NCBI GenBank assembly: GCA_004764695.1
Contig: SMSO01000037.1
Location: 3,222,337 to 3,286,336, forward strand
Source of the DNA: Schizochytrium sp. TIO01
Taxonomy: Eukaryota; Sar; Bigyra; Thraustochytrida; Thraustochytriidae
Length of the DNA: 64,000 nt
Direction: 5' to 3'
Positions 43,894-54,832 of this stretch are shown here, piece by piece; position 1 is the first letter of the stretch; every line of letters begins with the position of its first letter. The translations under genes and the position numbers were made by a program. The notes under the pieces are model-generated. The model was not told the origin of the DNA. It worked only from the letters and a program-made list of their open reading frames with translations, and made no database searches.

Positions 43894-46800
43894 TTAACCA
43901 CGGAGACTTGAAGATGTGGATACATCAAATTCTCCCTCTCGTTTCTTTGCCTCGCGGATTTTGCGAACGGTAGAGGTAAAGTTATTACTTGAAATTCTCT
44001 CTCCAGAAAGATTGTCTATTCCAACACCAAGAATTTGTGTAATAAGCTCTTCTAGCTTGGTACTAGAGTTTGCCTCTCCTGATAAGCGTTTGAGCTTCTC
44101 AGGTGACATACTCAAAATGTCATGAAAATGGTTCTGGACCAGCGACCAGAGTTTACTAGTCTTGCTCCCGCCAGGTCCTCTCTGTAATTTTCCAAAAGCC
44201 ATATCTTGTTTTCGTATCGCTGAACGCAATACACTTTGCAAGAGCAGAGCAAAGGGTGGAACCGAGTCTACCAAGTCGCCAATCGCAGCCTTGCTCAAGA
44301 TGTACAACTGTGTTAGTTTAGTACATTTTGCCGTGATTTCGTGACGTTTACCAGACAAAACGGCCTTGTGACCAAAGAAATTGCCCTTGGTGTGCTTGAA
44401 GAGCTTGGCGCGGTCAAAAGTTAGTTTTCCTTCTTCGTCGGGCTGTGGCCATGGATCTTCATAAACAAGCACATCGCCATTGACAATAAAGTAAATCAAG
44501 CTTCCAATATCCCCATGATGCACAATCACTGTATTTGGCAATGCAAGCTGTGGGTGCATCACCTGAATCAGATCAGCAGTGAATGTTGCTGTCTGGTCTT
44601 TAAATATTGGTAATGCTTCTACTGCTTGCTGATGAATTGTGATAATAATCTCCTGCCGAAGTGATGGACTGAGCGCACTCAGCAAATTCCTTTCGTCAAA
44701 AACAGATTTTAACGACAGCGAATAAGCATAGCATGATTTGCATTCTTTCCGCAGCATGCGTGGAATACCTTGTTCTGAAAGGTACTCATCGAGCTCATTC
44801 ATTTTTGCCTTATAAAGAGCGTCAGCAATATCCAACTGAGAAATGAGGCTGGCGATACTACCGACAACGTATCCGAAAATCGTAGCACCCATGATCATAC
44901 TCATAATTGCGTAGAGACGTTCTCCGTTTGTAGTAGGTGAAATATCACCATAACCAACTGTTGTCATCGTTGTAAATGTCCAGTATAAACTTGCAATGTA
45001 CTTGCTCGATACATCTTTGTCTGTGTCTGGAGAAAGGCCAAGCTGAACATACCAATGATCCCTAATGTCATCTGAAGCAGACGCTGCGTAGAACCAAAAG
45101 CACGCAAATAAATGTGCAACAAATGTAATTTGCATAAAAAGGGAGCCCAATTTTGTTACAGCAGAGGGGAGCTGAATCTCAGCATCAAGGTCCCCGAGGA
45201 TTTTCCGAAGCTTCAACAGACGAATAAGCTTCAAAAGGCGAATCATTCGAAAAATTTTGATAAGCTTGAAGCTTCGCAATGCCTCCTCATCAGCACTTGC
45301 CAAGAATGCCGTAAGCACTACATCGAATGGAAATGTTGAAAGAAAGTCAATCAGAAACCAACCCTTCAGATACTGGATGGCGATAGAACGCGGAATAGCA
45401 ATGATTACATCTTGATCAGGACTTTCAAAACCAGTGCGGAAAGCAAGAATTATATCAATCGAAAAGAACACATCTACTGTTACATCCACGAATTCGGAAA
45501 ATCCTTCCGAAGCTTGCGAGAAACCAAGACGATATGGAACCAACAGCACCGAGTATACAATAAAAAACGCAATGAGAAGGTCCCATTTGATCTTGTATAC
45601 ATAGCCTGGAGGAATTATCCAAAGCTCTTTGATGACACGGTCATGCTCCATTTCGAGATCTTCGCACACCCTTCCTCCCACGGTCGGAACCATAAGAAGA
45701 GTTGGAGATCGAACTGGTTTCATAGGATTCGAACTCTGTTCTTTATGATCATCATCACGCTGATGCGGAAGCTGAGGTGACGTGACAGACGTTGGAGACC
45801 TTGGATTCTGGACTCCAGGATTGATCCCGCCATCGTATTCATTTGAGCCCCAATGGCGTACATAAGACGCTCTACTTCCCCTTTGGTCTAACCACTGCAT
45901 AGTTTTGGGAATGTGAAAGTTGGAAAGGAGGCCATCAGATTTTAAATTGGGGACCCGCACCCGAGACTTCGTAGCGTTGAATTTCCCAGATTTCCATGAC
46001 ACCTCGAACTGCGAACTTGGGATTTTGACTGGATCATTCAAAATACTCGAGGGCACAGAATTTTCTCCTGAATGCCCAGTGTCCATTAAAGGGGGGTCAC
46101 TAATTGGAAAGACCCTAGCGTTATGCTGACCAGGTGGTGATACCTCATCAGCTTCTTTCAGTGCCATTTCTTCTGCATACTCAGGCGTGTGAAAAAGGAG
46201 ACTGCCTGCGCGACTCTGCTGGGATTGTAATATCACGCGGCGAATCTTAATTATTTGTTTCGGTGCAGGGCCCGTCTTTTGGTTGCTGAAGTCTGTACTT
46301 GTAGAAAAGATGCCCTTGCGCTGTGTTTTATTAATCAATTCCCGTTGTGCCTGACTTTGAAATTTACCTGTAATGTCATAAGCAATCATATTCGACAATA
46401 CCATTCTTCCTATTCTGCGCTCAACTGCTGCTGCACTTTGGTGCATTCGCCCATCAACAGTTACCTTGGACTTGATATGACGGTCAGAATGGGGGAAGTA
46501 TTCCGTCACCGAAGCGATTGATTCGGTTACGAATTGGCAATGCTCGTCACAACGCTTCCGAAAACGCAATGCACTTGTCGGGTACATGTATATAGCATAT
46601 TCCATGTGTTCTTTAGAAATAGAGAGTAAATCACAAGTTTGGTTTGCTCGAAAAGTAGCTTCATGTGGTTTGTTATGCAAGACCCCAACTTCTCCAAAGT
46701 TGGAGCCTTTGTTATATAACCCTACAACTACAGCATGCTTGAGTTTGGCACTGTCATGAAGGGCTAGACGATGTCGAGACATGTTTCGATTAGACATGCC

Positions 46801-48609
46801 TAACTGTCTTTTTACCATATTGCGAACTTCCTGAGGCCTTGGGAGTTCAATCTTTCGTTTAGAACCAGGCGAAGAGGTACTAGCATTGCTATGGTACCCT
46901 GGGCCAAGGCTTTCTCCTGAGTCATTTCCATTTGAGTTAAGGTTTCCCGCCTCTTCAGAAGACAACACTAAAGCTCCTTTCGCAGTTGCTTGACGTTCTA
47001 ATCCAAGTTTAACAAGAACACTCTCCTCTTCGTCCTTTTGGATTCGGCGCCGTTTGTGCTCATTTTCATTGATCTCGAGAACAATCGCCTCAACTTTCCC
47101 TTTTAATATCATATAAATATCAACGCCCACGGAATCTTGCTCACAAATTACCTCACCAGAAAGTGCTAGTAAAACTTTCGATCGCGCCATTATATACGCT
47201 ACAAAGCTGCTATCTTCGTATTTGAGAAAGTTAATTGATCTTGCTTTATGGCCATGTACATGAAGAATAACAGTCTCTGTGAGATGCGAAGGCAGCTGAC
47301 CAAGAATATTAGCATCATCGAAAATCGATTCACGCGTAAGAACATAGTCATAGTATTTGCGTACTCTTCGTTGTAGCCGTCGAGGGAGATTGCGATCTCG
47401 CATGTACTGTTTTAATCTGTCCATACGAGTTCGATAAGCAGAGGCGCGCGGGTCAAATGTCTCTAAGAATGCTGAGATGTTGGCAATGATGAAACCGAAG
47501 CAAGTTGCTCCTACAACCTGAACAAAGATGGAATACATGCGCTCATAGTCATTTGCTGCGTGGAGGTCGCCGTAACCTACGGCCATCATCGTTGCAACTG
47601 TCCAATAGAAGCTAGCAAGATACTGTGCTGCAATAGGTTTATCGAGAATTCCGCTAACCATAACCCAAGTCTGATCCGTATTGTCGTTTAATGAAGCTGT
47701 GAAATACCAAAAGCAAGCCAACAGATGGCAAACAAATATGATTTGAAGAAGCAACTTCAATAGTCGTTGTAATGCTGGGTTCAAGCTGAAGATACCTTCC
47801 AGACTTGAACCAAACTTTTTCAACTTGATCACACGGACCAATTTTACTAATCTCACGAGGCGAAAAAATTTGATCAGCTTAAGAGATCTTAACGAGCTGC
47901 TTGCACCGCCATCGGAGCCAATAATTGCACCAGCAATATGATCAATAGGAAGTGTGGATGCAAAATCAATAATAAACCACCTACGCATGTAGTGCGTAGC
48001 GATAAACCGATGGCGGACTTCAAGCTCATCATTGTGCCAGTATGCTGTAAAAAAACTAAGTGCAATATCAATAAAAAACATCGCATCTACAAACCAATCG
48101 AAACCCGACCCGAAACCCGTAGCTTCTACACTGAAGCCAATACGAAACGGGATAATAATAACACTGTACATAATAAGGGAGCTAACAAAGAGATCCCATA
48201 GAACTTTTCGGGTACTTTGTGGATGAAGGACAAGCCTTGGAAGAGGTTCTTCTTCATGCTCAATTATCAAAGAAGATTTTTCATGTGTTTCATCATCAGA
48301 GCTTTCGTCACCACTTTCTGAGGCGCTCACAATCGTGTCTTTGATGCTCTTGTCATCATCACCTTCCAGCTCTGAAACACGAAAGCTAGGTTTTAATAAG
48401 AGTTTTTCAATGGAGCTTTCAGGCTGCTCACGCTCACTTTGTGCTGGCCGGAGCACATCGTCATCGTCACTAAGACCGTGCAGAAAAGTTGTTGCTTTCT
48501 TCTCTAGCTTGAGATTTGTCAACAAGGTCACATGATTTCTTGTTGCACTACTGTTTCCTTCTCGAGTGAATCCTCCAATTAACTTTCCACCGATTGATCC
48601 TTCTGGCAT
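43894..48609 (-). CDS. Two-repeat voltage-sensor/CNBD potassium channel
   Basis: Single exon of 1,571 residues with two complete channel modules in tandem. Module one: S1 near 130, an Arg/Lys-rich S4 (KLIKFFRLVRLVKLVRVIKL, about 245-270), a pore with filter VGYGD near 341, and a CNBD about 480-690. Module two: S1 near 995, S4 (KLIKIFRMIRLLKLIRLLKL, about 1115-1135), VGYGD near 1218, and a CNBD about 1340-1445. A polar linker of about 270 residues separates them. GYGD filters indicate K selectivity, and the architecture is of the EAG/HCN/CNG superfamily. The Arg that binds the cyclic-nucleotide phosphate is His in both CNBDs (H649, H1423), so direct gating by cAMP or cGMP is doubtful. Two such chains would form a four-module pore. 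Plasma or ciliary membrane location is inferred. Confidence 0.95.
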   Translation of the reverse strand: MPEGSIGGKLIGGFTREGNSSATRNHVTLLTNLKLEKKATTFLHGLSDDDDVLRPAQSEREQPESSIEKLLLKPSFRVSELEGDDDKSIKDTIVSASESGDESSDDETHEKSSLIIEHEEEPLPRLVLHPQSTRKVLWDLFVSSLIMYSVIIIPFRIGFSVEATGFGSGFDWFVDAMFFIDIALSFFTAYWHNDELEVRHRFIATHYMRRWFIIDFASTLPIDHIAGAIIGSDGGASSSLRSLKLIKFFRLVRLVKLVRVIKLKKFGSSLEGIFSLNPALQRLLKLLLQIIFVCHLLACFWYFTASLNDNTDQTWVMVSGILDKPIAAQYLASFYWTVATMMAVGYGDLHAANDYERMYSIFVQVVGATCFGFIIANISAFLETFDPRASAYRTRMDRLKQYMRDRNLPRRLQRRVRKYYDYVLTRESIFDDANILGQLPSHLTETVILHVHGHKARSINFLKYEDSSFVAYIMARSKVLLALSGEVICEQDSVGVDIYMILKGKVEAIVLEINENEHKRRRIQKDEEESVLVKLGLERQATAKGALVLSSEEAGNLNSNGNDSGESLGPGYHSNASTSSPGSKRKIELPRPQEVRNMVKRQLGMSNRNMSRHRLALHDSAKLKHAVVVGLYNKGSNFGEVGVLHNKPHEATFRANQTCDLLSISKEHMEYAIYMYPTSALRFRKRCDEHCQFVTESIASVTEYFPHSDRHIKSKVTVDGRMHQSAAAVERRIGRMVLSNMIAYDITGKFQSQAQRELINKTQRKGIFSTSTDFSNQKTGPAPKQIIKIRRVILQSQQSRAGSLLFHTPEYAEEMALKEADEVSPPGQHNARVFPISDPPLMDTGHSGENSVPSSILNDPVKIPSSQFEVSWKSGKFNATKSRVRVPNLKSDGLLSNFHIPKTMQWLDQRGSRASYVRHWGSNEYDGGINPGVQNPRSPTSVTSPQLPHQRDDDHKEQSSNPMKPVRSPTLLMVPTVGGRVCEDLEMEHDRVIKELWIIPPGYVYKIKWDLLIAFFIVYSVLLVPYRLGFSQASEGFSEFVDVTVDVFFSIDIILAFRTGFESPDQDVIIAIPRSIAIQYLKGWFLIDFLSTFPFDVVLTAFLASADEEALRSFKLIKIFRMIRLLKLIRLLKLRKILGDLDAEIQLPSAVTKLGSLFMQITFVAHLFACFWFYAASASDDIRDHWYVQLGLSPDTDKDVSSKYIASLYWTFTTMTTVGYGDISPTTNGERLYAIMSMIMGATIFGYVVGSIASLISQLDIADALYKAKMNELDEYLSEQGIPRMLRKECKSCYAYSLSLKSVFDERNLLSALSPSLRQEIIITIHQQAVEALPIFKDQTATFTADLIQVMHPQLALPNTVIVHHGDIGSLIYFIVNGDVLVYEDPWPQPDEEGKLTFDRAKLFKHTKGNFFGHKAVLSGKRHEITAKCTKLTQLYILSKAAIGDLVDSVPPFALLLQSVLRSAIRKQDMAFGKLQRGPGGSKTSKLWSLVQNHFHDILSMSPEKLKRLSGEANSSTKLEELITQILGVGIDNLSGERISSNNFTSTVRKIREAKKREGEFDVSTSSSLRG

Positions 48610-49733
48610 GTTGGTTTACGCTTACACTCGGAGTAAGCTGATGAACAACTTACTCCTGGTGTTGCCGAGCCGACTTTGCTAGATTCTGCTTTGTCCGGCT
48701 AAGCTTGCCTCAGCTACACGAATTCCAACATACAAGCACAGAAGAGAGGATGAATAGCAAACCTCCTCTGTAAAATGAATTGAGAATGTGATACAGATTG
48801 CAATCAACGATGGAATAGACAATAAAAGGGAAACCAGCTTCCTTACTTAACTACCTGCCCTTACAGAAGCCACGGCTTTGTTCTGCTACTCCTGCCTCTC
48901 AGACACGCCACTCCTACGAACCAGGTGCTTCTTTTCGTCCTGCTCGTGAACCAGCGGCAGAGCCGAGCTCCTCGATGAGCACTGTGATATTATACAAACA
49001 ACTAGTTAGTTAAGAATCCATTGGTAGCTCGCATAAGAGTGAGACAACAGTAATGTGATTCCATTGAGGAAACTATTTGCTTTAACTTTAGGTGCGAATA
49101 AAGCTACTAGAGTTTGCCTTAGCCCCAACATCTCGTGTGTATATCCGTTGAGAGAAAGGATGCGATAGGGACATACTATGTATGTCCCTTCAAAATTATT
49201 TCAGGTTCTAGGGTTACAGATTGTTCAATATGGCAAGGTGAGGGTAGCTTATACTTTATTATGAGATGACGAAGCATAAAAAGCGACCCTAAGAATGCCG
49301 TCCGTTGCTACACCCGGACTTTGGCTTTGTTAGCTTGCACAAGTAATCATATAGCATTTGTTATTGGTGCTGTAACGTTAGTAACAACATAGGGGAAGTA
49401 TCATACAGAATGAGTTGGTGATGGCTGAGTGGAGGGCCGACACTTAGGATTTGAAATAAAATTTATTTACTTGAAAGATAATCTATGAAACATATTCATT
49501 TCCAAAGATGGGAAGGGTTGCAAATGCAAAAATTAGATCTAGAAAAAGAAATGAACCGAGAGGCTACCAAGAGTCAAAGTATTTCTTAAATTAAAATAGG
49601 GAGCAAGGAATTCAATACAGAACGGCATGTTAAACTAAGATAAGGCGAATAATTCAACAAAAGAAGTAATAGTAAGAACGAATAAGAATCCGGCGTATCA
49701 CCATTATTATTGCTTAGGCTCTACAGTTTCTAT
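48610..49733. other. Intergenic, 1.1 kb
   Basis: Lies between the K channel start and the PPIL2 stop, both minus strand. It should hold the channel promoter and the PPIL2 3' UTR. No gene-like ORF was seen. Confidence 0.6.
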
Positions 49734-51356
49734 TTACCAAGCGTCAAAGTTCTGAAATACAACCCCCTTGTTTGTGCGAGCGGGTGGCGTTTTGGGTTCC
49801 TTGGATGCGTTTTCCAAACGCTGCCTTTTGGCTGCCGGCTCTGGTCGTTCTTCTGTTTTCCTAGCCTCTTTATTTGTAGAAGCGCTAGAGGAGGATACCG
49901 AACTTATATTATTTTTGGATTGAAGAGTTGCCGATTTTTCTTGCGATGGAAGGAGCTGGTGCTGGTGCTGGTGTTGGATATCATAGTCCTTAATTGGGTT
50001 CACAAACACCAAAGTGCGTCGAATAATAACGGGTTCGGTAGGGCGATCGTCTTTATCAGTTGGAATAGACTCTATCTTATTCAACACCTCAAGCCCTCCT
50101 ACGACTCGGCCAAAGACTGTGTGCTTACGATCTAAATGCTTGGATGGTCCAAAGGTGATGAAAAATTGTGAGCGGTTCGTGTTTGGTCCAGAGTTTGCCA
50201 TAGACAAGAGACCACGTTGCGAGTGTTTGAGATGAGCATTGCCCGGATCAAGTTCGTCTTCAAAAGGTTTACCCCAGAGTGACTGGCCACCTCGACCAGT
50301 ACCAGTTGGGTCACCACCTTGAATCATAAACTCAGGAATAAGGCGATGAAAAACAGTCCCATCGTAGTATCCTTGCTCTGCGAGACCAAGGAAGTTTTCT
50401 GCAGTGCGGGGGGTAAAATTGCAGTATATCTCAAGGTTTAGATCACCATGACTTGTTTCAAGTCGAACGTAACCTTTCTTTTTCAAGTGTCGAATAGCCC
50501 GGTAACGTTTTCCTTCAAGTTCTGCAGCAGTAGCTGCCTGACGAGCGTTGCTAGTTTCAGGGCTAATTGCACTGCTTGTAAGGGATGCAGCACACAGACC
50601 TGAAGAGAATGTACTCTGCTCGTTAGATTGGTTGACTAATTTGATAGGTGCTGACTTGGCTTCTTCGAGAGCGCGTTTCTTTGCTACTGCGTTGGCTTTT
50701 TGCATGATTCGTTCTGCAATGCCGGACATGCGTATATGCGGTCCCGTGCTTTCCTGAGCAGTTATCTTCTGTTGGGTTTTAAGACCGGATTTAGTCTTGC
50801 TAGGGGAAGGAGTTTCTGTTGGTAGAGGGGAGCCTGCTGGCGAAGAATGTTTTTCACGGGAAGATCCATGCGGATCCTGCAACGCTATGATTGACGACTT
50901 GCCAGCAAAAGGTTTACTTGTCAAAGGATCTTGCCATACCCCGGGGCGCAAGCACAGCTGACTTACGGCCTCAAAGCTATATACGTTTCCTGTTTCCTTG
51001 ATCGCAATGATGTGTGAAAACTTGTTGAAAGTCTTGAGAGTAATTGGGCATTGGAGTTGGCCCTTATCGTTGCGACTCCACTTTAGGGAAATCAAGTCTT
51101 CCTTGGAGAAGGGTTTATGCTGAATAGGGTCCACTCTATGTTTCTTCAAGTACACCGCAATTTGCGATAACTCGAACACATATCCTTGTCCACCAATTAC
51201 AGCCAGAACAGGTGTGGCCCATGGAGCTAAAGAGAGCGCACAGCAGTCGAACGGTAGGCCCTCGGCCTCAGACACCACAGCTCCATTGCTTTGACCGCCT
51301 GATGGCTCTCGTAGCTCCTTGGACCGCACGTGAAGCGACTTTGAGCTCTTCACCAT
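49734..51356 (-). CDS. PPIL2: U-box cyclophilin PPIL2/CYC4
   Basis: 540 residues, single exon; the ATG at 51356 follows a frame open only through GTG upstream. The N-terminal half has the PPIL2 pair of U-box-like folds (LPFDCCALSL near 35; LQCPITLKTF near 100; GNVYSFEAVSQL and QDPLTSKPF near 122-155). The cyclophilin domain (about 294-455) keeps the peptidyl-prolyl isomerase core: FHRLIPEFMIQGGDPTGTG with the catalytic Arg, then ANSGPNTNRSQFFIT. The usual Trp position reads HLDRKHTVFG, as in other cyclosporin-insensitive PPIL2 proteins. PPIL2 is a nuclear, spliceosome-associated protein with ubiquitin-ligase activity. The C-terminus is polar and charged. Confidence 0.95.
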   Translation of the reverse strand: MVKSSKSLHVRSKELREPSGGQSNGAVVSEAEGLPFDCCALSLAPWATPVLAVIGGQGYVFELSQIAVYLKKHRVDPIQHKPFSKEDLISLKWSRNDKGQLQCPITLKTFNKFSHIIAIKETGNVYSFEAVSQLCLRPGVWQDPLTSKPFAGKSSIIALQDPHGSSREKHSSPAGSPLPTETPSPSKTKSGLKTQQKITAQESTGPHIRMSGIAERIMQKANAVAKKRALEEAKSAPIKLVNQSNEQSTFSSGLCAASLTSSAISPETSNARQAATAAELEGKRYRAIRHLKKKGYVRLETSHGDLNLEIYCNFTPRTAENFLGLAEQGYYDGTVFHRLIPEFMIQGGDPTGTGRGGQSLWGKPFEDELDPGNAHLKHSQRGLLSMANSGPNTNRSQFFITFGPSKHLDRKHTVFGRVVGGLEVLNKIESIPTDKDDRPTEPVIIRRTLVFVNPIKDYDIQHQHQHQLLPSQEKSATLQSKNNISSVSSSSASTNKEARKTEERPEPAAKRQRLENASKEPKTPPARTNKGVVFQNFDAW

Positions 51357-52174
51357 AACCGATCCACCCAAAGTAGCCACTGCAACCTGTCACTGTCTTG
51401 TCAAGATAATGTTCTGCTGATCGTTCTGGGCTACTATGATCATGCTGCTCCTTTCTTCTTCACGAATCCACTCTCAATGGTTTTTTCCAAGTAATGGCTT
51501 TTCTTAGGCCCATATAGGAGAAATGAGAAGCTAAGAATAATTTTTTACAATCTTAAAAGACAATCCTTTCTTCTTCTTTTTTTCAGAAGTTGGTAAAATC
51601 ACACGAACAAAATGCCCATCGAAGAATCAAAAGCGCTTCTTACGGTGAACTTAGTCATATCTTGATGCAGATACTTTTTCTGCTTACTCTCCTTCACCCG
51701 ATTCTTCGGACACTGAAGTGTAAGCGATTACTGCACAGTAGTACACATGAGACAAGAAATTTGCATGGAGGGCCTGGTGTAAAGCATTAGGAGTGAGTAG
51801 GAATCAAAACTCTTTCTTTTTCTTTCCATTCTTATTTTAATCCTACGTACTACTATATGGTGTAAGATTAATAGGCCACTGGGAACTCCATAGCAGTACT
51901 TAGTTCGCACTCTATATAGAGGATGTAATGCGCTTGGGGCGGCGTGAGTAATCTCGTTGAATAAGGCTGGGTAATCCTGCAAATCCCGAAACAAGAAACC
52001 TCAGGACACTGCTAGATTGAGGGGTCTAGGCGAGGTGCGAGCACGCAGGGACAAAGGGAACAACGAAAATTGCAGAGTTTGAGTGAACTTGCGTAGTCGT
52101 GTGCTAGTTGATAACTTCCCTCGCAACGTAGACTCAGAGCTGGACTTGAGGAAAGTGCACCTTGACAACTGAAG
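51357..52174. other. Divergent 5' region between PPIL2 and PEX11
   Basis: 818 bp between divergent start codons, so it should carry both promoters. No gene-like ORF was seen. Confidence 0.6.
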
Positions 52175-52876
52175 ATGAGCTTTGACTTGAGCCTTGTGGG
52201 CTGGAACAAATTTCTTGCCACCAGTTCTGGCCGCGACAAGCTTGGCAAGTTTGTGCATTATGGTGCCCGTGGTATTGCTGGATATGCTGCTCAACTGATG
52301 CTGAAGTACCCTAAAGGATCCGCAGAGTATGCCAAAGCTGCCTTCATTCAGGAGAAAGCTCGTGCGCTCTTTGTTCGCCTGATGGACTCGCGTCGTACAA
52401 ACCGATGGCTCTCAAGCATCCCTATCATCATTGCTTTGCGAAGTGGAAAGTGCCCCTGGCGCGAGGATGCCTCAGTCGCCTATATAGTGGCACAGCTTGG
52501 CATGGTTTGGTGGCATGTGATTGACCATATTCGCTGGCTTCAACAAATTGGCTGGGTGTCTGGTGATCAAAACAATTCCAAGCGTATTAGTTTTAGGGGA
52601 TTTGTGCTCTCAAGTCTCATCAACACCTGGTATGTGCTCACTGAGATTCAGCGTGAATTGACACCTGGTGGCGACGGAAAGGAGGATAAAAAGGCTGAGA
52701 AGGAAAAATTCATGCGCCGTCTTAACCTCGTGAAGCACCTGGCAACTGTAATCAGCACCCTCCATGTCAGTGAGCTCTTCCTTTCTTCAGAGCCAATCTG
52801 CGGTGCGTGCGGCGCGTTGGCAAGTGTGATTGACATTTACCAAATGTTTCCGCGTGTTGCAAACAAGGAGGACTAG
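52175..52876 (+). CDS. PEX11: Peroxisomal membrane protein PEX11
   Basis: 233 residues, single exon. The protein is PEX11-like throughout: an amphipathic N-terminal helix region (TSSGRDKLGKFVHYGAR), KARALFVRLMDSRRTNRWL, a central hydrophobic span (VAYIVAQLGMVWWHVIDHIRWL), a charged loop (GGDGKEDKKAEKEKF) and a C-terminal hydrophobic helix near the end. PEX11 elongates peroxisomal membranes before fission. Length matches PEX11 of animals, fungi and plants (about 230-260). The start ATG is the first in frame. Its 3' end is 184 bp from the convergent PPC-domain gene. Confidence 0.9.
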   Translation: MSFDLSLVGWNKFLATSSGRDKLGKFVHYGARGIAGYAAQLMLKYPKGSAEYAKAAFIQEKARALFVRLMDSRRTNRWLSSIPIIIALRSGKCPWREDASVAYIVAQLGMVWWHVIDHIRWLQQIGWVSGDQNNSKRISFRGFVLSSLINTWYVLTEIQRELTPGGDGKEDKKAEKEKFMRRLNLVKHLATVISTLHVSELFLSSEPICGACGALASVIDIYQMFPRVANKED

Positions 52877-53060
52877 AACTGAGCGTATGAGAACAAGAGC
52901 ACTTCGTTTTAATGCGTGGACTCAATCCTATGAAGACCAACCATGTTCAAGGTTAATCATATAAACAAATACATAATTATATCTTGTTATCTTCATTACT
53001 TAAATTTAGTTGTGTCTATATTATTTATTTATTTCATATTTATGCCATGTTCGCGAGCTA

Positions 53061-54832
53061 TTATCGACGAAATGCAGCAAATGATCGAGAAACAACTTGT
53101 CTATCCTGTTGCACTTCTGCTTGTGAAATTCCAACCTTGTCGAGGTTGTAATGGTGGTCGCGCTGATGCTTCGGTGTTCTCTGGCGGGACGAGTTACGAC
53201 TGCGATGCATAAGATGTGCAGAACCCTCTTCGAGTTCTCCTTGAGCCGCTGTTACAAGAGCACGCGCGAAAGCTTTGCGCGTCCGCTCATCTGCAGAACG
53301 AACAGGCACCTCAAGAGCTAGACCTCCGAGTTCGGTAAGTTGTGTAGCATTAAGAAAGGCTTCCTCAAGACGACCTTCCTGACGTCGCACTCGGCTTGCG
53401 AGATTATAGGTTTTTTCATAAGCTAGCTCGGCATGTTGTGCCGTCAAATGAACGCTTTGCCGAACTATAGATCGTTCACGAAGCTTGCGCTGTCCAAAGT
53501 GAAGAACCCCAGCAACCTCATTATTGTGGCTTTTGTTGGATGACTCTGGTCTCCCAACTGTGAAATCTCCAATCCCAATCCAAAATGCACGTTGAACTTC
53601 AGCTGATGGGCATACATCATTCTCCCAGAGTTTTCGTGCATTAACAACTCTACTAGCTTCTTTTGTGTTTTTCCGCAGCGCTGCTAAGTCCTTTAATAAC
53701 TTTCTCTTTACACTATATTTGTCCATCTCCGCCTCCTTTGTACTGTGTGGTATAAAGTGCTTTTCAAAATCCACATGGCCAGAAATTGAACCTCGTCCTA
53801 TATTTGACGAGCGTTTTCGCACCATAGAAGGCTTCCGCACTTGTTGTGTGACCTGACGATGGCGAATCTGAGCATCTCGAAAGTTTAATATTTTTTCGGA
53901 CACTCTCGCTGTCGCAGTTTTCTTAAATTCTAGGTTATCCATGTCCCTTATGAGGTTTCGATTTTCGATCCACGATGCTTTGAGGCGAAAATGACATCGA
54001 CTATGCCCGTGAATGCCAATGTAGAGATTATTTGATTTAAATTTTGGATCCCCCTGTTGAACATGAACCACGTCATTGCCTTCAGAAGCAGAACGCCAGG
54101 TGTGATGACTTTTGCTTGGCTTTGGATGAGTTTGACAAACATAGAGATCGGGATCACCTTCAATAGCTTGCAGGATCACTTTGAAGCCAACTCCGCCTTG
54201 TTCAAATGGCAAGCGGTAGAATCGAGTTTCCCCTTGAAAGGCACTATCTTTGATCTCATATCCACTCTCTAGATCTTGAGGTGGTGTTGGGTGCATCTCT
54301 GCGGTAAGGGTCTTTAACTTGCTAGTGAGATGTAGTAACTCCTTTGTGAGTTCTGGACAGGCAGCTTTGCCTTGCTCAGATAATAAACGCTCCAAATTTG
54401 GTCTTCCACCAGCAACGTCATCGTCGCTAGATTTGTCAAGCCGAGCAAGTCTTTCTGCAAGCTCGTTGTTGACTGCGCTGGTGGCTGACGCAAAAGTAAA
54501 ATTTCTTATAGGAGTTGATATCTCCTGATCTGTGTTTTCCTGATTGCTTTCATTTTTTGAAGACTCGTTTTTATCGCAGCTAGAATTGGATATACCCTGG
54601 CTTCTGTAATAGTGATTTGGAAGCAAGGCTTCAGCAAGCTTAACTGTTGGTTTTAATTTAAGACGCTCCGCATGCGCAAGTCTAATCTCTTCGTTCTGTT
54701 AGGATTGAAGTTAGTTAAGTTCATCTCTTCAGTTTGAAATAACGTCAAGAAAGCATTAGGACGTACCAGTATGGACGAGTCAGCAGCACGATCAATGTCA
54801 ACCTTGGCGAGGGTTAGGTCAGCCAAAGCCAT
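53061..54832 (-). CDS. PPC-like domain protein of unknown function
   Basis: Two exons, 54832-54767 and 54695-53061. The 71-bp intron (GTACGT to TAACAG) joins in phase 0 to give 566 residues. The 22-codon first exon starts at an ATG (MALADLTLAKVDIDR). Residues about 165-260 look like a bacterial pre-peptidase C-terminal (PPC) beta-sandwich: YEIKDSAFQGETRFYRL, IEGDPDLYVCQTHPKP, HTWRSASEGNDVV, NLYIGIHGHSRCHFRLKAS. No signal peptide precedes it, which is unusual for PPC domains. The rest is Arg/Glu/Gln-rich helix, then a His/Arg-rich tail. PPC-like folds without secretion occur in flagellar and cytoskeletal protist proteins, so a ciliary role is possible but only inference. Confidence 0.62.

Noticed and set aside
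45715-45740. GGATTCGAAC motif resembling a tRNA T-arm
   Set aside because: It lies within the K channel coding sequence, with no acceptor stem or anticodon arm around it.
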